Shown in pieces: positions 33,454 through 41,977 of a stretch of 64,000 nt of DNA. This DNA is from Massilia agilis (GTDB taxonomy: Bacteria; Pseudomonadota; Gammaproteobacteria; Burkholderiales; Burkholderiaceae_D): the NCBI RefSeq assembly GCF_024756255.1, contig NZ_JANUHB010000001.1:1240001-1304000 (forward strand). The letters run 5' to 3'. How positions within the stretch are numbered: position 1 is the first letter of the stretch; every line of letters begins with the position of its first letter. The translations under genes and the position numbers were made by a program. The notes below the pieces were generated by a model. It was not told the DNA's origin. It made no database searches and saw nothing but the letters and a program-made list of their open reading frames with translations.

Positions 33454-34590
33454 CTAGTATTTCTTCCACACGACACGGTTCACGTAGTCCGTGTAGCTGT
33501 GGATGATGCGCACGACTTTGTCGGCGACATTGGGCACGCTGTAGTCGTCTACAAGCCGCAAGGTCCGCACCTCCCCCCGCCCTTGGCCCTCGAGCACCGC
33601 GAGCGCCTGGAGCACGCGATCGGATTCGAGGCCAACCATCATCACAGCAGCCTCTTCCATGCCCTCGGGGCGCTCATGCGCCTCGCGCAGGTTCAGCGCC
33701 GGGAAGTTGAGAATGGAAGACTCTTCATTGATCGTGCCGCTGTCGGAAAGCACGGCACGCGAACGGAGCTGGAGCTTGACGTAATCCTTGAAGCCGAGCG
33801 GCTTGAGCAGCCGCACCAACGGGTGGAACTTCGCACCCAACGCATCGACCTTTTTCTGCGTGCGCGGGTGGGTGGAAACGATCACAGGAAGCTGGTAGGT
33901 CTCCGCCACCAAGTTCAAGACGGATACCAGCTTGTCGAAATTGACCGGCGAGTCGATGTTCTCTTCGCGGTGCGCGCTCACAACAAAGTAAGCACCGTCC
34001 TCAAGTCCAAGGCGGGCCAGGACATCGGAGGCCTCGATGCCGGTGCGATAGTAGTTGAGCACCTCGAACATGGGGCTGCCGGTCTTGATGACCCGGTCCG
34101 GAGGCAGGCCCTCGCGCAACAGGTATTCCCGCGCGATGGCGCTGTATGTGAGGTTGATGTCCGCGGTGTGATCGACAATGCGGCGGTTGGTCTCTTCCGG
34201 CACGCGCTGGTCGAAACAGCGGTTGCCGGCTTCCATGTGGAAGATCGGAATCTTGCGACGCTTTGCCGGAATCGCGGCAAGACAGCTGTTGGTGTCGCCG
34301 AGGATCAGCAATGCTTCCGGCCTCACCTGCTCGAGCAACACGTCGACCGCGATGATGATCTTGCCGATCGTTTCGGCAGCGCTGCCTCCCGCAGCGTTCA
34401 GGAAATGATCAGGCTTGCGGACTTCGAGATCCTGGAAAAAAATCTCGTTCAGTTCGTAGTCGTAGTTCTGGCCAGTGTGGACCAACACCTGCTCGCAGTG
34501 TTCATCCAGCTTCGCCATGACACGCGCCATGCGGATAATTTCCGGACGCGTGCCGACAATGGTCATCACTTTCAGTTTCTTCATCTTCAA
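33454..34590 (-). CDS. fnlC: UDP-L-FucNAc synthase, C2-epimerase FnlC/WbjD
   Basis: 378 residues. It is a UDP-GlcNAc 2-epimerase fold (VMTIVGTRPEIIRMA, HTGQNYDYELNE, LILGDTNSCLAA, FHMEAGNRCFDQRVPEETNRRIVDH shown in part, SDSGTINEE). The GNRCFD wording and the context after fnlA and fnlB distinguish it from a ManNAc-forming epimerase. It performs the last step to UDP-N-acetyl-L-fucosamine. Its ATG overlaps the fnlB stop by 4 bp. The three genes fnlA-B-C are in pathway order. Confidence 0.92.
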   Translation of the reverse strand: MKMKKLKVMTIVGTRPEIIRMARVMAKLDEHCEQVLVHTGQNYDYELNEIFFQDLEVRKPDHFLNAAGGSAAETIGKIIIAVDVLLEQVRPEALLILGDTNSCLAAIPAKRRKIPIFHMEAGNRCFDQRVPEETNRRIVDHTADINLTYSAIAREYLLREGLPPDRVIKTGSPMFEVLNYYRTGIEASDVLARLGLEDGAYFVVSAHREENIDSPVNFDKLVSVLNLVAETYQLPVIVSTHPRTQKKVDALGAKFHPLVRLLKPLGFKDYVKLQLRSRAVLSDSGTINEESSILNFPALNLREAHERPEGMEEAAVMMVGLESDRVLQALAVLEGQGRGEVRTLRLVDDYSVPNVADKVVRIIHSYTDYVNRVVWKKY

Positions 34591-35690
34591 ACCTTATACG
34601 CCACGGTGTCGGGCTTTTGGCGGTCAAACACCTCGTTCGCCCACAACATCACCACCATTTCGTCGTCGCCGATATTGGTAATGTCGTGCGACCAGCCAGG
34701 AATCGTCTCGACCACTTCGGGCGCAGCACCACTCGTGCAGTACTCGTGGGTGGCGCCGGTATCGATGTGCCGGAAACGAAAACGGGCCTTGCCTTTTATG
34801 ACCAGGAACTTCTCGGTCTTGGTGTGGTGATAGTGTCCACCGCGCGTCACGCCAGGGTGGGCGGTAAAATATGAAAACTGGCCAGCATCGGCAGTCTTGA
34901 GCATTTCGACGAACACGCCGCGCGCGTCCTCGTGCTTCACCAGCGGGTAAGCAAACTGCGCCGGCTCGTAATAACTGATGTAGGTCGAATACAGCGCGCG
35001 CACAAGACCGGTTCCGACCGGCCCGGTCATCATGTCCTCGCGGCCCTGCTTGAACGCGTAGAGCTGGGCGGCCAGTTGGCCAACCGTTGTCTCGTAGACC
35101 GGCGCAACCTGCTCAAACACGGCGCCCTGACGCTTCTCGTCCAAGTGCGACAGGAAAGCGGCAATCACGTCGTCGATGTAAGCCAGGCGTAGCGCGGCGG
35201 TGGGCTCATTGACCTGGATCGGCAAGCCGTGCACGATGTTGTGGCAGAAGGTTGCGACCACGGAGTTGTAATACGGCCGGCACCATTTGCCGAAGACGTT
35301 CGGCAGCCGGTAAATGTGGATGGCCTGTCCCGTGCTGGCGGCGAGCGCACACAGCGCATCCTCGGCACCGCGCTTGCTGGCGCCATATGGATTGTCCCGT
35401 TCGGCCTGGATGGATGACGCGTAAACGACTGGGATCACCCGGCCGGATTCGCGCAGCGCGTTGCACAGCGTACGCGTCAGGTCGCAGTTCCCTTCAGCAA
35501 ATTCCGCCTCGTTCTGTGGCCGGTTGACGCCGGCCAAGTGGAACACGAAGTCGGCTTGATGCACCAGCGATACGAGGTCGGCGCCGGTATCGCCGCGCAC
35601 GTAGCGCAGCACCTCAAGCGCACGCTCCTGCAGGTGCACGACCAAATTCTTGCCAATAAATCCGTTGGCGCCGGTAACGAGCACCTTCAT
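34587..35690 (-). CDS. fnlB: Bifunctional reductase/epimerase FnlB/WbjC (CapF type)
   Basis: 367 residues in two parts. The N-terminal short-chain dehydrogenase domain (1-245) has VTGANGFIGKNL and NPYGASKRGAEDAL. The C-terminal cupin domain (250-367) has GVTRGGHYHHTKTEKFLVIKG with the metal-binding histidines and ends in PGWSHDITNIGDDEM. This domain pair is typical of CapF, which epimerises C3 in the cupin part and reduces C4 in the dehydrogenase part on the way to UDP-L-TalNAc. It lies 3 bp after fnlA. Confidence 0.94.
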   Translation of the reverse strand: MKVLVTGANGFIGKNLVVHLQERALEVLRYVRGDTGADLVSLVHQADFVFHLAGVNRPQNEAEFAEGNCDLTRTLCNALRESGRVIPVVYASSIQAERDNPYGASKRGAEDALCALAASTGQAIHIYRLPNVFGKWCRPYYNSVVATFCHNIVHGLPIQVNEPTAALRLAYIDDVIAAFLSHLDEKRQGAVFEQVAPVYETTVGQLAAQLYAFKQGREDMMTGPVGTGLVRALYSTYISYYEPAQFAYPLVKHEDARGVFVEMLKTADAGQFSYFTAHPGVTRGGHYHHTKTEKFLVIKGKARFRFRHIDTGATHEYCTSGAAPEVVETIPGWSHDITNIGDDEMVVMLWANEVFDRQKPDTVAYKV

Positions 35691-35693
35691 CGG

Positions 35694-36728
35694 TCAGGCG
35701 TCGAGCACCGGTGCCTGGCCGCGTGCGATCGCACAAATGAAGTCGAGCTTCATCAGCAGCCGCTTCATCCCGTTCTTGTCGAGCCGCTCGGTATTGTGCG
35801 AGTTGTAGTCGTCGAGCTGCGAGATCTTCTGCTCGCCTTCTTCGACGAACTTCCCGTAGTTCAGGTCGCGCAGGTCGGGCGGGACACGGTAGTAGCCGCC
35901 GAGGTCCTCGGCCGCCGCCATTTCTTCGCGGCTGAGCAGTGTCTCATAGAGTTTTTCCCCGTGACGGGTGCCGATCACGTTGACCAGGTGCCGGGGCTTC
36001 TCCATGATCGACAGCAGCGCCTCGACCAACGTCTCGATGGTGGCCGCGGGCGCCTTTTGCACGAACATGTCGCCGTTTCGGCCATGCTCGAACGCGTACA
36101 GCACCAGATCGACGGCGTCCTCCAGGGTCATCATGAAGCGGGTCATGGCCGGATCGGTGACGGTAATAGGCTTGCCCGCCAATACCTGTTCGACAAACAA
36201 CGGGATCACCGAGCCGCGCGAAGCCATGACGTTGCCGTAGCGGGTACCGCAGATCACGGTCTTGCGATCGTCCAGGCCCCGCGACTTGGCCACCATGACC
36301 TTCTCCATCATGGCCTTCGAGATGCCCATCGCATTGATCGGGTAGGCGGCCTTGTCGGTGGACAGGCACACCACGCGCCGAACCCCGTTCTGAATTGCCG
36401 CCTCCAGCAGGTTGTCGGTCCCGATCACGTTGGTCTTGACCGCTTCCATCGGGTGAAACTCGCAGGAAGGAACCTGCTTGAGCGCGGCGGCATGGAAGAT
36501 GTAGTCGACCCCGCGCGTCGCATTGAGCACACTCGAAAAATCGCGCACGTCGCCAATGTAGAACTTCAGCTTCGAGTTCTGGTACCGCTTGCGCATGTCA
36601 TCCTGCTTCTTTTCGTCGCGGCTGAAGATGCGAATTTCGGCGATCCCTGTATCCAGGAATCGCTGCAATACCGCGTTACCGAACGAACCGGTGCCGCCCG
36701 TGATCAGAAGCACTTTGCCTTCGAACAT
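35694..36728 (-). CDS. fnlA: UDP-GlcNAc 4,6-dehydratase/5-epimerase FnlA/WbjB (CapE type)
   Basis: 344 residues. NAD(P) motif GGTGSFG (11-17). The active-site region reads LSTDKAAYPINAMGISKAMMEK. As in CapE and related inverting dehydratases, a Met stands where the usual catalytic Tyr of YxxxK would be, with the Lys kept. The C-terminal part has GTRHGEKLYETLLSREE, a diagnostic stretch. It starts UDP-L-FucNAc synthesis from UDP-GlcNAc. It lies 36 bp after the HisF-like gene. Confidence 0.94.
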   Translation of the reverse strand: MFEGKVLLITGGTGSFGNAVLQRFLDTGIAEIRIFSRDEKKQDDMRKRYQNSKLKFYIGDVRDFSSVLNATRGVDYIFHAAALKQVPSCEFHPMEAVKTNVIGTDNLLEAAIQNGVRRVVCLSTDKAAYPINAMGISKAMMEKVMVAKSRGLDDRKTVICGTRYGNVMASRGSVIPLFVEQVLAGKPITVTDPAMTRFMMTLEDAVDLVLYAFEHGRNGDMFVQKAPAATIETLVEALLSIMEKPRHLVNVIGTRHGEKLYETLLSREEMAAAEDLGGYYRVPPDLRDLNYGKFVEEGEQKISQLDDYNSHNTERLDKNGMKRLLMKLDFICAIARGQAPVLDA

Positions 36729-36764
36729 AAATTGCCCTATTTCTTTTTGGTAGAGACGGCAGTA

Positions 36765-37547
36765 TCAGGACCACCGTAGTGCGCGGCCGACCAGCTCATC
36801 GCGCTGTCCAATGCTCGGATAATTGATGAGAACTGCCTTGTATGCGCCCTTGAACACGAAAAGGCTGCCGGCGGAGGCGCCGACGACGCCGCATTTCTCG
36901 ATCAGCTTTTCGATATCCTCAAGCGAGCCCGCGCCGCCCAGGAAGGTGACCGGGATTTGTACCGCTGCCCGGATTCGCTCGGCGAGCGCCAGGTCATAGC
37001 CCTTCATCTGGCCGTCCTGCTCTATTGAATTGATGACGATTTCGCCAGCCCCTGAGGCTTGCGCCAGCTTGGCGAACTCCACCGCGTTCAACTTGGTATT
37101 TTTCTTGCCGTTGTGGGTGTACACGTCGTACTCCTTGCTCAGCATGCGCTTTTTCACATCGAGCACCACCACAACACTCTGCCTGCCGACTTCGTCGGCG
37201 ATTCGCGAGACCAGTTGGGGATTCTCCACCGCAGCCGAGCTGATCGCAACCTTTTCGACGCCGAGACTGATAATATGTTTGGCCTGTGCAACAGTCCGGA
37301 CGCCGCCGCCATAACACAATGGCATGCGGCACTCCGCCGCCAGATCTGCGATCAGCTTGTAATTGGGCTCCGCGTTCTCGACAGAAGCGTCGATATCGAG
37401 CACGATAAGCTCGTCCGCTTCCTTCTCGTTGAAGATCTTCACCGCGTTGATCGGATCGCCCACATATTTGGGCGACTTGAACGAGACCGTCTTCACCAAG
37501 CCATGGTCATGAACGAGCAGGCAGGGAATGATCCGGGGTCTGAGCAT
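36765..37547 (-). CDS. HisF-like cyclase-fold partner of the sugar amidotransferase (HisF2/WbuZ type)
   Basis: 260 residues from the ATG at 37547, which shares one base with the HisH-like stop (TAATG). The open frame extending further upstream is not accepted. It is a (beta/alpha)8 barrel with the HisF pattern (MLRPRIIPCLLVHDHGLVKT, CYGGGVRTVAQA, VVVLDVKK, TFLGGAGS). The residue aligning with the catalytic Asp11 of true HisF (IIACLDVKDG) is Leu here, while the second aspartate (VVVLDVKK) remains. It is therefore not the histidine enzyme. Its likely role is passing ammonia from the HisH-like subunit to WbpG, as in Pseudomonas O-antigen acetamidino-sugar synthesis. Confidence 0.88.
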   Translation of the reverse strand: MLRPRIIPCLLVHDHGLVKTVSFKSPKYVGDPINAVKIFNEKEADELIVLDIDASVENAEPNYKLIADLAAECRMPLCYGGGVRTVAQAKHIISLGVEKVAISSAAVENPQLVSRIADEVGRQSVVVVLDVKKRMLSKEYDVYTHNGKKNTKLNAVEFAKLAQASGAGEIVINSIEQDGQMKGYDLALAERIRAAVQIPVTFLGGAGSLEDIEKLIEKCGVVGASAGSLFVFKGAYKAVLINYPSIGQRDELVGRALRWS

Positions 37548-38161
37548 TACAACTCCGCGAAATTTTTCAAAAGCTGGGCACCGGCGTGGTGGCTCTTCTC
37601 CGGGTGGCACTGAACGCCGTAGATGTTGCCGGCCTGGACCGCGCACGCGAAATCGAGGCCGTAGTGCGCTGTGGCGATGACCGACTCGGCGGCACTGCAT
37701 TCGAAGAAATACGAATGCAGGAAATAGAAGCGAGAGTCGTTCTCAAGCCCCGAGAACAAGCCGCCTTGCCGCAGGGGCGTGACGTCGTTCCAGCCCATGT
37801 GTGGCGTCGGCAGTCCGGCTGACTTTTCTTCTGCCGTGAAAGCACGTACCCGCCCCGGCACCCAACCGAGGCCCGCCAGGTTGCCCTCGTCGCTCCCGTC
37901 GGCCAGGATTTGCATGCCCACACAAATACCGAGTACCGGAATCTGTTCCTCGCGCACGAGCCGTTCGAGTGTCGACCGCATTCCCGACGCATCCAGCAAT
38001 TCCATCGCATGATCGAACGCGCCGACGCCGGGCAAGATGATCTTTGTGGCGCCATCCAGCTCCGCGGCCGTACTGGCCGCCACCGCCGGGATATTCATGC
38101 GCTTGTACATGTTCAAGAAAGCGCTGATATTCCCCAGCCCGTAATTGACAATCTTAATCAT
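37547..38161 (-). CDS. HisH-like glutamine amidotransferase (HisH2 type)
   Basis: 204 residues; class I glutaminase fold. Nucleophile Cys80 lies in GICVGMQ, and the His-Glu pair is in QCHPEKSH. LPGVGAFDHAM is the HisH oxyanion strand region. It releases ammonia from glutamine for the amidination step carried out with the HisF-like and WbpG-like proteins. Its ATG overlaps the wbpG stop by 4 bp and its stop shares a base with the HisF-like start, so all three are tightly coupled. Confidence 0.93.
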   Translation of the reverse strand: MIKIVNYGLGNISAFLNMYKRMNIPAVAASTAAELDGATKIILPGVGAFDHAMELLDASGMRSTLERLVREEQIPVLGICVGMQILADGSDEGNLAGLGWVPGRVRAFTAEEKSAGLPTPHMGWNDVTPLRQGGLFSGLENDSRFYFLHSYFFECSAAESVIATAHYGLDFACAVQAGNIYGVQCHPEKSHHAGAQLLKNFAEL

Positions 38162-39309
38162 CTGTTCAATGCCAGTTGCACGCCGGTCGCACGCAATACC
38201 TTGGTGCCAAGTTCGATGATCGGCATGTTCGACTTGTAATCGCGGTAGCTTTTATTGGGCGCGACGAGCAGCGCCTTCAGCTCGTCGACCGTGAGTCCCA
38301 GCTTGGTCGCGATATATTCAAAGTCCTGCGCCACGGTCTCCTCGTCGTAGGCCTTCTTCGCGATTTTCTCGAGCGCCTCCTCGCGGGTCATCTGGCCGGT
38401 CAGGATCAGGCTTGAAAAGTGCGCGCGACGCTTGTCGAAGCCGAATTTGGTGGGGAGCCAGTAGCCCTCGTAGAAACGGGTGAAACGCGACTCATAGTGC
38501 TTGTGCGCGTACTTTTGCCAGCCGAACTTGTCGACCAGCTCCTGCATCGCGTTCTCCTTGATGAAGGGCACGCAGTTAAGCGGCTTCATCACCTGCACTC
38601 CCTTGAAGAAGCGGTAGTAGATCTTGAAAGTCAGGATGTCACACAGCGGAAAGGTCTTGAGCGGACGTGTGCCGAAGCGCCTGTGAATGTCCTTCAACTG
38701 CACCAGGTCCGACGCGTGGTAATGCCATTCAAGCGGTTCGCGCACGCACTCGGTGGAATAGTTGGCGCCGGTGAGGATGTACTTGTAGCCGTTCTTCGCC
38801 GCGAAGTTGTACAGGGAGGCGAAAAACGCGTGGTCCTGGGGCGTATCGATATGCGGGACGCCGGCCTTGAAGAACGCCAGCTGGAGGTCCTGCATTTCGC
38901 GCCAGTTGATCACCTCGGTGTGCAGGTCGAAGCCCAGGCCGTCGACAAGCTTTTCGATGTTGTTGACCGCCTGCTGCGAGTTCCAGCCAGCGTCGACGTG
39001 GAACAGCAGCGGACGCAGGCCGTGTTGCTTGGCCAGGTAAGCGACATACGAGCTATCCACGCCTCCGCTCAGGCCAATCAGGCAATCATGAGCGCGGCCC
39101 TCGCCGTCTCGCTTGATGCGCGCGACCATCGCCTCGAGCTCTTTGGCGCCACGCTCATCAGGGTGCCAGTTGGGCACGATTTTCGCGTGGTAGTTGTTGC
39201 AATAGTCGCACCAGCCGCGCTCATCAAAGACGATCTTCGAGTCGCTCGTGTCCATAATGCAGTTGCTGCAGATCGCGTACGGGCGACTTTTTTGGTTAGG
39301 TCCTTGCAT
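38158..39309 (-). CDS. wbpG: N-acetyl sugar amidotransferase (WbpG/PseA family)
   Basis: 383 residues from the ATG at 39309; a TTG at 39336 is the alternative. Four cysteines (CSNC at 14-17, CDYC at 34-37) resemble a metal site. The PP-loop ATPase motif SGGVDSS is at 81-87. The family converts an N-acetyl group on a nucleotide-activated or free sugar into an acetamidino group, using ammonia from HisH/HisF-like partners encoded next. In this locus the substrate could be a legionaminic acid (as PseA acts on pseudaminic acid) or a HexNAc derivative; the sequence does not decide. The 160-bp gap upstream (39310-39469) is empty. Confidence 0.9.
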   Translation of the reverse strand: MQGPNQKSRPYAICSNCIMDTSDSKIVFDERGWCDYCNNYHAKIVPNWHPDERGAKELEAMVARIKRDGEGRAHDCLIGLSGGVDSSYVAYLAKQHGLRPLLFHVDAGWNSQQAVNNIEKLVDGLGFDLHTEVINWREMQDLQLAFFKAGVPHIDTPQDHAFFASLYNFAAKNGYKYILTGANYSTECVREPLEWHYHASDLVQLKDIHRRFGTRPLKTFPLCDILTFKIYYRFFKGVQVMKPLNCVPFIKENAMQELVDKFGWQKYAHKHYESRFTRFYEGYWLPTKFGFDKRRAHFSSLILTGQMTREEALEKIAKKAYDEETVAQDFEYIATKLGLTVDELKALLVAPNKSYRDYKSNMPIIELGTKVLRATGVQLALNR

Positions 39310-39469
39310 GATCCGTTTTCTACATTCTTTCTTCAATCCGTTGGCCGAGTGCAGGAGGCCAAGCGGTACATTATATAGCGGAAATACCCGATCTCAGCAG
39401 GTTCCAGCCCCCGCCAGCCCCTGTTGTCTTCTCGGCGCCACTGTCAGGTTTCCTTGTCAAGGCTGGTTA

Positions 39470-40621
39470 TCAGGTTTGCAAATTATCCATGATTGACTCA
39501 GCCGCGGCGTCCACGTTTTCGAATCGCGAAATGGCGAAGGTTTTCTTGCCCAGGAATTGATAGTCGTACTCCATAAACGAGTTATTACTGACAAAGATCC
39601 GGCAATCCGGGTATTCGTGCGCGTTGCAGACGTAATCAGCCATCGCCAACAGCTCATCCTTGCGGGCGTCGTACGCGTGGGACGGGTGTATCTTGAGGAT
39701 GATCGGCACACTGCTGCGTGCCTTGATTTTCCTGATCAGCGCAATTTCCGCATCGATGGAGGGGAAGGAAGATGCGAGGAACAGTCCCGACATGGCGAAC
39801 GGATTTTCGTGGAGGCCGGCCACCGCAGTAAAGTTCAGAAAGCGACCGACCGCATAGTAGCGGCTGAATTGCCCGTGAAATGAATGGTCCCTGGCATAGA
39901 CGACAGGGACTGCACCGCATTGATTCTTGAAGCGGATTCCCGGATCAATGAAACCATGCTGGACCATTTTCCAGCGCGGCGCGCTCTGGGCCAGCATGTA
40001 CGACCAGCGTTGATAATGGCATTCCGTGACATACAAATGCTCGGGATGTTGGTCGATGTATTGGCCGAGCATGATCAGGCTGAATGCATCACGTGAATGC
40101 AGCAGCAAATCCACACGCTCGCCTTTGTCACGCCCGAGAATACTTCCCAATAGCGCCAGATGTTGGCCGATGCAACGCATGACGCCGGCCGGCCCGATCT
40201 CCGCCGCCAGCCGCCCCAGATTCAGCAAATCGTCGTCGAAATGGAAGTCGGTGTTGGTCTTATCGCTGGCCAATGCGTTCTTGATGAGCTGGATGTTATT
40301 GCGCGCCATCGATATGATGTGGCCGTCGGCGCTCGCGCGCCGCCACCGGAATAGCGACGCCACGAGCGCGCAGATCCATTCCCGGGCCGAGTTCAAGGGC
40401 ACGCCGAAGCGGGCCGCCCAGATCACCAAGCCGTACAATCCACCGAGTTTGCGCTTGAGCGCGACCTGCTTCATTACCTTGTAATTGGGCAGCCCGCCCT
40501 CTTCCCGCACTTCCGGATGCAATTCGCAATAGCGCAAGTCCAGGCAGCGCTCGTTTTCCAGAGCCTGCAGAAGCCGCTGTGACAGCGGCACGTTCGGTGG
40601 TCGCGACGGTTGCGTGTTCAT
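39470..40621 (-). CDS. Putative glycosyltransferase with HP motif (unknown specificity)
   Basis: 383 residues from the ATG at 40621, which overlaps the wzy stop by 4 bp. No family was recognised with certainty, and no membrane segment is seen. Towards the C-terminus ILKIHPSHAYDARKDELL and later CRIFVSNNSFMEYDY resemble the HP and Ser motifs of bacterial (poly)sialyltransferases, and VQHGFIDPG precedes them. Wzx, Wzy, WbuB and the WecA type are accounted for, and a transferase for the CMP-nonulosonate is otherwise missing, so this is the best candidate. It could also be another GT-B or a CDP-glycerol-transferase-like protein. Confidence 0.6.
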   Translation of the reverse strand: MNTQPSRPPNVPLSQRLLQALENERCLDLRYCELHPEVREEGGLPNYKVMKQVALKRKLGGLYGLVIWAARFGVPLNSAREWICALVASLFRWRRASADGHIISMARNNIQLIKNALASDKTNTDFHFDDDLLNLGRLAAEIGPAGVMRCIGQHLALLGSILGRDKGERVDLLLHSRDAFSLIMLGQYIDQHPEHLYVTECHYQRWSYMLAQSAPRWKMVQHGFIDPGIRFKNQCGAVPVVYARDHSFHGQFSRYYAVGRFLNFTAVAGLHENPFAMSGLFLASSFPSIDAEIALIRKIKARSSVPIILKIHPSHAYDARKDELLAMADYVCNAHEYPDCRIFVSNNSFMEYDYQFLGKKTFAISRFENVDAAAESIMDNLQT

Positions 40622-41964
40622 GGATGGATGCCGGAAGAGCCGGCCGACAAATCGACCCGTTTGAGGGCCAACCGGCAATTTAGATAGATCACGATATATT
40701 GCGCGACATAAAAGAAGGTATCCCACGGAATGAGCGCGCCACGCATCGTGCTGAAGATGCGGATGAACTCCATGATGAAAATCGGCATCAGGCGCAGGTT
40801 GCGACGCACGACCGCGGCCCGATATAAGGTCGACACCATGTACCCATAGGCGATGAGCGGGATCCACGACAGGTAGAAACCGTAATAATTCAGGTAAAGC
40901 TCGGTATCGAGCGGCCACTGCTGGGTCGCGTGTTCGCGGTACCACTGGTCCGGGAAAAACTCCTTTGTCAGCATCACGCTGATATCGAAATTGGCATCCG
41001 GGTCATGGATGAAGCCGAGGATTTGCAGGGGCTTCGTAAATACTTGAAGCAAGGTCGTAAACAACGCCGGATCACGCGTCGTCACCACGCCATCGTGCAA
41101 CTGGAACGCGTTGAAATAACCGATCATCATTTCGAGGAAAAATGGCGCGGTGGCGTAGAAGCCTTCAGTGCGCACGAGTGTTCCCAGGTAGAGCAAGGTG
41201 AAAAATGAAACGGTGAAGATCACCAGGTACTTCAGGTTGAAGCGCATGCGCATGAAGTATGGCGACAGAAACATGATCAGCAGGAAGATGAACCGGCTCT
41301 TGACCCCGCCGATAAACGACAGCGGCACCATCAACAACAGCGCGGCAATCACCGACGGGGTTTTGCGCTTTGCGTTGAAGGTCTGTACCCCGAGAAGGAA
41401 GACCGTGAGATTGCCGAACGTGATCGTGATTTCGTTCAGCAGGCCATGACCTTCGCGCATCGTCAGATAGGTCGAGCTGTATTCCTCGACCCAAGCGGAC
41501 AGACCTGCGGTCACCTCGATGAACGTGAATGCCAGCGCCACCGTGCAGCCATACAAGATTGCCAGGATCCGCTGATCCACCTCCATGTGCAGCACCGGTG
41601 TGTCGTTGCCGGGTTTGGCCTGGCGCTCCATCGTAAAAAAGTGGAACGCAAAATAAAGCACGAGGAACGTGAATTCAGCCTGGAACAGCGTGTACTTGGA
41701 AAGGCGGTCCCAAAAGATAAGCTGGCCCCAGGGCAGCACGTATTCCCAATCGATGAGCTCGAGTATCAGGTTGAGGGAGCTCGACAGGATGACATACAGT
41801 CCATAGAACGCGAACACCATGTTGTTCGGGTGCAGCACGCGGTTCGGACGGTAGCAGAGGTAAGTCATCGCCAGGATCAGCGACAGGTAGAAGCTGCCCC
41901 AAGGCATGACCGCCATCAGGGCGCTCAAAGCGCACAGCGCCAGCAGATACAGTGCATGTTTCAT
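40618..41964 (-). CDS. wzy: Polysaccharide repeat-unit polymerase, Wzy type
   Basis: 448 residues from the ATG at 41964 (MKHALYLLALCALSALMAV). About ten to twelve hydrophobic helices with a long periplasmic loop near residues 300-370 (VTTRDPALFTTLLQVF, then FPDQWYREHATQQWPLDTELYLNYYG) fit the Wzy topology. Sequence motifs are weak in this family; the call rests on topology and on lying between wzx and a transferase gene. It would join repeat units in the periplasm. The upstream open frame is not accepted as coding. Confidence 0.8.
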   Translation of the reverse strand: MKHALYLLALCALSALMAVMPWGSFYLSLILAMTYLCYRPNRVLHPNNMVFAFYGLYVILSSSLNLILELIDWEYVLPWGQLIFWDRLSKYTLFQAEFTFLVLYFAFHFFTMERQAKPGNDTPVLHMEVDQRILAILYGCTVALAFTFIEVTAGLSAWVEEYSSTYLTMREGHGLLNEITITFGNLTVFLLGVQTFNAKRKTPSVIAALLLMVPLSFIGGVKSRFIFLLIMFLSPYFMRMRFNLKYLVIFTVSFFTLLYLGTLVRTEGFYATAPFFLEMMIGYFNAFQLHDGVVTTRDPALFTTLLQVFTKPLQILGFIHDPDANFDISVMLTKEFFPDQWYREHATQQWPLDTELYLNYYGFYLSWIPLIAYGYMVSTLYRAAVVRRNLRLMPIFIMEFIRIFSTMRGALIPWDTFFYVAQYIVIYLNCRLALKRVDLSAGSSGIHP

Positions 41965-41977
41965 CGATGCGCCACCT

